10,966 nt of DNA from Isohypsibius dastychi. Its lineage: Eukaryota > Tardigrada > Eutardigrada > Parachela > Isohypsibiidae. Each line of letters opens with the position of its first letter. Positions within the stretch are counted from its first letter, which is position 1. The notes under the pieces were generated by a model. It was not told the origin of the DNA and did not search any database. It saw nothing but the letters and a program-made list of their open reading frames with translations. Of the stretch, positions 9,401 through 10,966 are shown piece after piece. The translations under genes were made by a program, and so were the position numbers. The stretch is from contig JAQIWT010001393.1 of NCBI GenBank assembly GCA_034696485.1, positions 1-10,966 of the forward strand, in the 5' to 3' direction.

Positions 9401-10830
9401 TCCTTGTTGAGGAAAGCGGTGCCTGATTTCGGAGACCGTATCAACGACCAACACCAGGGAGATGATCGGAATTCTGGAAAAGTCAGTCAACAGGTGAGTT
9501 CGTAATGTGGCACTGATTCGTCATGTTACTCGTCTCAGAATGTTCTTCGGTCCTTGATTACCTTATGGTAGCTTTGCTAACCGTTCTCTTGGTTTTTTAA
9601 ACAGTGTCCTTTTATGGTTCTTATCTTGTTTATTTTTTTTGCAGAGCGACGCCTCTCCGTCTTTGAAACTATCGGAAGTCAGCCCACCCGTTTTGCTGAA
9701 TAGCTCATCAATGCGTCACATGGACAGTCCTATGTCTTCCAGTCACACTCTCACCGATGCTATCCCCAACCATTCCATTACTCGGAATACGTCTTCCCCT
9801 GATATCTTTGAAGGACTCAATGAAGTCGACAGCAGTTTGGCCTCCAGGTTCACATCTGAGGCATCTGGGGAGGAGGATGACATGTCTGGGAAAGGTGCAC
9901 AGATCAGAAGACCCAAGATCATTAAGCCTGTTAGGAACGCGCCGAATGGAGTGAAGAAAACTGGGAATGGAGATGTTGTTGGGAACGGGAAGATTGGCGG
10001 AAGTATACGGAATGGCAGGACCAGTATCCCCGTTGTACCAGGTATTTCGTGTGCATTGTGTGAACCTGATTGATATTTCAAACGTACATGGTGTTTTTTA
10101 GTGAATCGCCCAGTGAATGGGAGAGCGGATTCTGTCCCCCTGATTCAAACGGAAGCTGCTGTTGAACAAACCTACACCAATGGTCTGCCAAAGCTGATCA
10201 AACAGGGAACGTTTATCAAGTCTGGCCACTCCGCAATGCTTCCAGTTATTTTTCCTGATTCTGACATCTCGAAAAACGCTTCCACAGTGAGTGACCTTTG
10301 ACTCTTCAATCGTCATGAAAAAATTTCAAGATCCATGTTTTCAGCGAAAGCGATTTACAAGTGTCACTCGAATCCCCCGTGAAGGTAGCAGTAGTCGTGA
10401 AAGCCAGTCTATCACCAAAGCACCCAGTCCGAATTTCCGTTCCTCTCGCTCACTTTCCGCTCGGCCACCTGAGAAGCTGAGTGTTGATCTTTGTGCTGCC
10501 CCCAAACCAAAGAAGAAACCAGTTGTGAGCAAAATTGCCGCACTTCTCAAAAGCGACAAATCAAAGGTCAAACCTGAGAAGGAAAAGGAGGATGTTCCGT
10601 TTTTCTCATCCTGGCGCAAGTCGAGTGACGCTTCGGGGGTCAAGTCACCGACTTTATCAGAAAAGTTCTCATCGCGACATGCTATCACGGTTCCCCAGCG
10701 GATGAACGCCACTTTGCCAAAGAATATGTCCGTTCAATCGGCTGTGTTGAATAATAAGAATTCCAAAGCCAATTCTGTTGAAAAAAGTCAAGCTCAGTCC
10801 AAGGGTTCAGTGACAGTCACTTCTGTTTGA
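312..10830 (+). CDS. APC: APC homologue (adenomatous polyposis coli), 19-exon gene, 1924 aa
   Basis: Scaffold of the cytoplasmic beta-catenin destruction complex in Wnt signalling, and in the family also a microtubule plus-end and cortical linker. Exons join as 312-405, 488-689, 1550-1736, 2610-2729, 2817-2993, 3457-3781, 4027-4442, 4957-5324, 5377-5665, 5763-6200, 6724-6952, 7180-7411, 7530-7837, 7974-8379, 8525-8877, 8931-9493, 9645-10041, 10102-10286 and 10345-10830; all phases agree and no internal stop appears. Domain order matches human APC: helical region (about aa 83-200), armadillo repeats (261-672), 15/20-residue repeats with sequence B (873-1143), SAMP-like motifs (1064-1073, 1411-1424, 1447-1460), basic tail and C-terminal TSV. 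Human APC is about 2843 aa and C. elegans APR-1 about 1190, so this is intermediate. The start is the ATG at 312, with TGA in frame at 291. Family assignment is very secure; the exon 6 donor and the 5' end are the weakest points. Confidence 0.95.
488..689 (+). CDS. APC: APC exon 2 (acidic/Ser-rich segment, start of helical region)
   Basis: Encodes aa 32-98 and two bases of Arg99. The acceptor is CCCATTCACAG|AG and the donor GAAAG|GTCAGA (phase 2). The first part is acidic and Ser-rich and contains Ser-Arg-Ile-Pro at 586-597. The end, EELSLLIKDLQNER, is predicted helical. Joined to exon 3 it gives NERSLLIAVL, close to ERSLLLADL in the human APC coiled-coil region. That match across the junction is the main support for this splice. 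Confidence 0.8.
690..1549 (+). other. Intron 2 (860 nt)
   Basis: Runs from GTCAGA to CTTCCAG. It splits the Arg codon of the conserved ERSLL motif. Open frames inside it have no recognisable protein content, and I see no RNA gene or mobile element. Its length could allow regulatory elements, but none is evident. Confidence 0.7.
1550..1736 (+). CDS. APC: APC exon 3 (helical region with a loop insertion)
   Basis: Encodes the third base of Arg99 to Thr161. SLLIAVL continues the conserved helix. A Gly/Asn/Ser-rich stretch follows at about aa 107-132, then YLQDHLRLFSTTLLPPE (aa 136-152), which resembles the human segment YYAQLQNLTKRIDSLPLTE. The donor is ACG|GTGAGA (phase 0). An earlier GT at 1717 would give the wrong phase for exon 4. 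Confidence 0.78.
1737..2609 (+). other. Intron 3 (873 nt)
   Basis: Runs from GTGAGA to TTTTTTCAG. Open frames on both strands here look like chance: they have no family resemblance and biased, AT-driven composition. The stretch 1785-2050 holds two ATCGAT palindromes and three CACCGG repeats, listed separately. No other structure was seen. Confidence 0.7.
1785..2050 (+). promoter_or_regulatory. Possible intronic regulatory cluster (ATCGAT palindromes, CACCGG repeats)
   Basis: A 10-base palindrome ATCGATCGAT lies at 1785-1794 and a perfect 14-base palindrome ATCGATTAATCGAT at 1986-1999. CACCGG occurs at 2017, 2031 and 2045, exactly 14 bases apart. The first copy gives ACCGGAAGT, the classic ETS-family binding consensus, and the second ACCGGAAAT. 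Calling this an enhancer is inference from motif content only. Confidence 0.3.
2610..2729 (+). CDS. APC: APC exon 4 (coiled-coil segment)
   Basis: Encodes aa 162-201, phase 0 at both ends, between TTTTTTCAG and GTATGC. The end, RLKQIESELSKLLQLQEIQQ, has heptad-like Leu/Ile spacing and resembles human RRIARIQQIEKDILRIRQLL, the last helix before the armadillo linker. Another frame is open across the acceptor but stops at 2674-2676 and lacks the family match. Confidence 0.85.
2817..2993 (+). CDS. APC: APC exon 5 (polar linker)
   Basis: Encodes aa 202-260, phase 0 at both ends, between TTTTATAG and CAG|GTTGAT. It begins TDRSHKRSQ, continuing the coiled coil in the way human QATEAERSSQNKH does. 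It then becomes a low-complexity linker rich in His, Gln and Pro, with four consecutive His at about 2935-2946. It probably serves as a flexible tether to the armadillo domain. Confidence 0.82.
2994..3456 (+). other. Intron 4 (463 nt)
   Basis: Runs from GTTGAT to TTTGCAG. It is AT-rich, especially 3158-3235. A stop-free stretch of about 100 codons at 3076-3384 has a Phe/Ile-heavy, unfamiliar translation and reads like AT-rich noise. No other feature was seen. Confidence 0.7.
3457..3781 (+). CDS. APC: APC exon 6 (armadillo domain, first part)
   Basis: Encodes aa 261-368 and the first base of Leu369. NSMFQFFSMM corresponds to human VEMVYSLLSML, and SSHPEDKRTRREMSVLKLLE to SQPDDKRGRREIRVLHLLE, among the best-conserved parts of the APC armadillo domain. 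The donor was chosen as GATC|GTACGC, which gives the phase 1 that exon 7 needs. A second GT at 3797 has the same phase and would add five residues (RTPYF), so the 3' end is uncertain by 15 bases. Confidence 0.88.
3924..3990 (+). repeat. Three-copy 22-base tandem repeat in intron 5
   Basis: The unit CCAAAACAATTTCAATTTTTTT occurs at 3924-3945 and 3946-3967 identically (a 20-base core shown by CAAAACAATTTCAATTTTTT), with a third, slightly changed copy at 3968-3990. It lies 36 bases before the acceptor at 4026 and supplies T-runs upstream of a weak splice site. Confidence 0.85.
4027..4442 (+). CDS. APC: APC exon 7 (armadillo repeats, middle)
   Basis: Encodes the last two bases of Leu369 to Lys507. 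EEEFRHSICLLGGLQAVAEL matches human DEEHRHAMNELGGLQAIAEL, and LVNLTFGDGTNKSLL matches LTNLTFGDVANKATL. SLIRNLSWKTD follows. The acceptor is TTTTTAG and the donor AAG|GTACGT (phase 0). Confidence 0.93.
4443..4956 (+). other. Intron 7 (514 nt)
   Basis: Runs from GTACGT to TTGTAG. AT-rich with several T-runs; no coding potential, RNA gene or repeat was recognised. Confidence 0.75.
4957..5324 (+). CDS. APC: APC exon 8 (armadillo repeats, later part)
   Basis: Encodes aa 508-629 and two bases of Arg630. MSLKAMLSALWNISAHWIEN matches human STLKSVLSALWNLSAHCTEN. GGILRNICSVIADREDYRNI matches GGILRNVSSLIATNEDHRQI, followed by NATGILWNLSSR. The donor is CCAG|GTAAGA (phase 2). This is the most strongly conserved exon in the window. 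Confidence 0.96.
5377..5665 (+). CDS. APC: APC exon 9 (last armadillo repeat and start of tail)
   Basis: Encodes the end of Arg630 to Arg726. AEDQKKLWDLGAVSLLKGLM matches human PKDQEALWDMGAVSMLKNLI, and AYRKLMSAQ corresponds to ALRNLMANR. After about aa 672 the sequence becomes polar, basic and Ser-rich, typical of the disordered tail. The intron before it is only 52 nt. The donor is CGA|GTAAGT. Confidence 0.95.
5763..6200 (+). CDS. APC: APC exon 10 (linker before beta-catenin repeats)
   Basis: Encodes aa 727-872, phase 0 at both ends, between CTGTAG and CCAG|GTATGG. It starts basic (SDRHRRPSNNSDHRRD), then has a Ser/Glu cluster SESSSSGEEE, and ends with aromatic-containing stretches such as NLEDEPYFQ and DPPRYSPYR. 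The last part occupies the place of the 15-residue beta-catenin-binding repeats, but no repeat matches the PTxYSxKY pattern well. Confidence 0.88.
6201..6723 (+). other. Intron 10 (523 nt)
   Basis: Runs from GTATGG to TTATAG. It contains a small AAAT microsatellite at about 6362-6381 and T-rich stretches. No gene was recognised. Confidence 0.75.
6724..6952 (+). CDS. APC: APC exon 11 (15-residue-like and 20-residue repeat)
   Basis: Encodes aa 873-948 and the first base of Val949. It opens with RDEFTDYGLTN, a weak match to the APC 15-residue repeat. It then has FNTEGTPLFSTATSIYDL, very close to the human 20-residue repeat VEGTPINFSTATSLSDL. The donor is ACAG|GTGAGA (phase 1). Confidence 0.92.
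6823..6888 (+). other. APC: 20-residue beta-catenin-binding repeat
   Basis: Residues 906-927. The TEGTPLFSTATSIYDLRS core has the E-G-T-P and F-S motifs plus the Ser/Thr residues that CK1 and GSK3 phosphorylate in the family to raise beta-catenin affinity. It is the best-preserved 20-residue repeat in this protein. Confidence 0.88.
7180..7411 (+). CDS. APC: APC exon 12 (degenerate 20-residue repeat and sequence B)
   Basis: Encodes the end of Val949 to two bases of Lys1026. SMMVSRSSSPGNLSEVD (aa 965-981) corresponds to human LMFSRCTSVSSLDSFES. After an acidic stretch comes VSGAVSPSDIPASPSLMP, closely matching human VSGIISPSDLPDSPGQTMP. The acceptor GAGGATTAG is purine-rich and weak, but the spliced frame is unambiguous. 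The donor is CCAA|GTAAGA. Confidence 0.92.
7338..7403 (+). other. APC: Catenin inhibitory / sequence B element
   Basis: Residues 1002-1023, with the conserved S-P-S-D-[IL]-P-x-S-P core. In human and Drosophila APC proteins the segment after the second 20-residue repeat is required to release or target beta-catenin for destruction. Order (repeat, acidic gap, element) matches human. Confidence 0.88.
7530..7837 (+). CDS. APC: APC exon 13 (first SAMP-like motif)
   Basis: Encodes the end of Lys1026 to the first base of Gly1129. Basic NKRRILPVPPVGKK leads to DEQNILADCINSGM, matching human GDILAECINSAMP. It ends with DNIPDDMFVPDSTRTF, resembling the lead-in to a human 20-residue repeat (GDDMPRVYCVEGTP). 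Acceptor TTCTGCAG, donor GAAG|GTATGA (phase 1). Confidence 0.9.
7642..7671 (+). other. APC: Degenerate SAMP (Axin-binding) motif
   Basis: Residues 1064-1073, ILADCINSGM. The helical ILAxCINS part is kept, but the Ser-Ala-Met-Pro signature reads Ser-Gly-Met-Ser, losing the proline, and the basic run after it is reduced. It may bind Axin weakly or not at all. Confidence 0.75.
7974..8379 (+). CDS. APC: APC exon 14 (end of a 20-residue-like repeat, Ser/Pro-rich)
   Basis: Encodes the end of Gly1129 to two bases of Ser1264. ISAATSLSSLTLSG completes a degenerate 20-residue repeat begun in exon 13 (human STATSLSDLTIES). The rest is Ser/Pro/Gln-rich with one compact stretch, CAFWVDAANGEQLDCL, which I do not recognise. 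The acceptor is TTTTCAG and the donor GCGAG|GTATGC (phase 2). Confidence 0.88.
8525..8877 (+). CDS. APC: APC exon 15 (proline-rich segment)
   Basis: Encodes the end of Ser1264 to the first base of Gly1382. It has many Ser-Pro and Thr-Pro sites, a run of six prolines at 8679-8696 and PPPLPPP at 8775-8795, both possible SH3, WW or EVH1 ligands. It ends GIHLTPCE, echoing human PFHLTPDQE. Donor GAAG|GTATTT (phase 1). Confidence 0.88.
8931..9493 (+). CDS. APC: APC exon 16 (two SAMP Axin-binding motifs)
   Basis: Encodes the end of Gly1382 to Gln1569. DLLADCIYAALPKKSK and DLLADCIYAALPVKPK are 36 residues apart and match human DLLQECISSAMPKKKK. Lys/Arg-rich sequence follows each. The later part, including SAVIRKSRTFEETG and MKTHSLPRDHLKLSLL, is basic and not recognised. 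The preceding intron is only 53 nt. Donor CAG|GTGAGT. Confidence 0.94.
9017..9058 (+). other. APC: SAMP-type Axin-binding motif A
   Basis: Residues 1411-1424, DLLADCIYAALPKK. The position of Ser-Ala-Met-Pro reads Ala-Ala-Leu-Pro. The hydrophobic pattern and the following basic run fit binding to the Axin RGS domain, as in human APC. Confidence 0.88.
9125..9166 (+). other. APC: SAMP-type Axin-binding motif B
   Basis: Residues 1447-1460, DLLADCIYAALPVK. The first 12 residues are identical to motif A although five of the 12 codons differ, all synonymously. Confidence 0.88.
9645..10041 (+). CDS. APC: APC exon 17 (Ser-rich then basic tail)
   Basis: Encodes aa 1570-1701 and the first base of Val1702. 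The first two thirds is Ser-rich and acidic; then RRPKIIKPVRN and a Gly/Asn/Lys-rich stretch resemble human GPRILKPGEK and the following basic part. NGRTSIPVVP near the end parallels RGRTMIHIPGV and contains a TxIP-type motif (10020-10031). The donor is CCAG|GTATTT (phase 1). Confidence 0.9.
10102..10286 (+). CDS. APC: APC exon 18 (basic tail, conserved TFIK patch)
   Basis: Encodes the end of Val1702 to Thr1763. LPKLIKQGTFIKSG (10188-10226) corresponds to human RPVLVRQSTFIKEAPSP in the microtubule-binding basic domain. Flanking introns are 60 and 58 nt. The donor is ACA|GTGAGT. Confidence 0.9.
10345..10830 (+). CDS. APC: APC exon 19 (C-terminus, EB1-type motif and PDZ ligand)
   Basis: Encodes aa 1764-1924 and TGA. 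RKRFTSVTRIPREG has a basic-flanked TxIP motif (10366-10377), the pattern recognised by EB1. TKAPSPNFRSSRS resembles human KEAPSPTLRRK, and SSWRKSSD resembles STWRRTGSS. KKKPVVSKIAALLKSDKSK is a Lys-rich, possibly amphipathic segment. The chain ends GSVTVTSV, like human GSYLVTSV, a class I PDZ ligand. Acceptor TTTTCAG. Confidence 0.94.
   Translation, partial: RKRFTSVTRIPREGSSSRESQSITKAPSPNFRSSRSLSARPPEKLSVDLCAAPKPKKKPVVSKIAALLKSDKSKVKPEKEKEDVPFFSSWRKSSDASGVKSPTLSEKFSSRHAITVPQRMNATLPKNMSVQSAVLNNKNSKANSVEKSQAQSKGSVTVTSV
10819..10827 (+). other. APC: C-terminal PDZ-binding motif Thr-Ser-Val
   Basis: Last three residues, 1922-1924, directly before the stop. The class I pattern (Ser/Thr at -2, hydrophobic at 0) is identical to the human APC ending that binds Dlg and related PDZ proteins. 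Confidence 0.9.
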
Positions 10831-10966
10831 GGTTTTATACTTTTTTAGGCATTGAGATGTTTGTTGCCTGTTTATTGTTCTGTTTGATGGTTTCGGTGTT
10901 ATCTGTTCTCAGGTTTTTGGATCATGAAGAGTTTCTAGTTTTCTGTTTATACGACAACAACAAGTT
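10831..10966 (+). other. 3' flank / partial 3'UTR
   Basis: T-rich, non-coding sequence after the stop. No AATAAA hexamer is seen, so the polyadenylation site probably lies beyond the window or uses a variant signal. Confidence 0.6.

Noticed and set aside
1-10966. A previously undescribed multi-gene system
   Set aside because: All convincing coding sequence belongs to one APC gene. No second gene, CRISPR array, RNA gene or transposon could be supported.

Overview
The window holds one protein-coding gene on the + strand: a split, apparently complete homologue of APC (adenomatous polyposis coli), the scaffold of the beta-catenin destruction complex. I assembled 19 exons between the ATG at 312 and the TGA at 10828-10830. 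Every intron is GT-AG, all splice phases agree, and the coding sum is 5775 nt (1924 codons plus stop). Identification rests on residue patterns compared with human APC from memory; no search was run.

Organism: an animal nuclear genome. Many introns are very short (52-60 nt), introns are T-rich, acceptors mix CAG and TAG, and the long APC tail is cut into about ten exons. Vertebrate APC encodes that tail in one giant last exon. This fits a compact invertebrate genome, probably an ecdysozoan such as a springtail, mite or other arthropod. I cannot name the species.

Layout: 1-311 is upstream sequence or 5'UTR, with a short direct repeat and an in-frame stop just before the start codon. 312-2993 (exons 1-5) encodes an acidic, unrecognised N-terminus, a helical region matching the APC coiled-coil segment before the armadillo domain, and a His/Gln/Pro-rich linker. 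3457-5503 (exons 6-9) encodes the armadillo repeats. 5763-8379 (exons 10-14) encodes the beta-catenin-binding region: a possible 15-residue repeat, 20-residue repeats, the catenin inhibitory (sequence B) element and a first SAMP-like motif. 8525-9493 (exons 15-16) encodes a proline-rich segment and two near-identical SAMP-type Axin-binding motifs. 9645-10830 (exons 17-19) encodes the basic tail with two S/TxIP-type EB1 motifs and a C-terminal Thr-Ser-Val PDZ ligand. 10831-10966 is 3' flank or UTR.

How it should work, inferred from the family: the armadillo domain docks regulators, the 20-residue repeats and sequence B bind and hand over beta-catenin, the SAMP motifs recruit Axin, and the basic/TxIP/PDZ tail links the complex to microtubule plus ends and cortical PDZ proteins. 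No second gene, RNA gene or mobile element could be supported.
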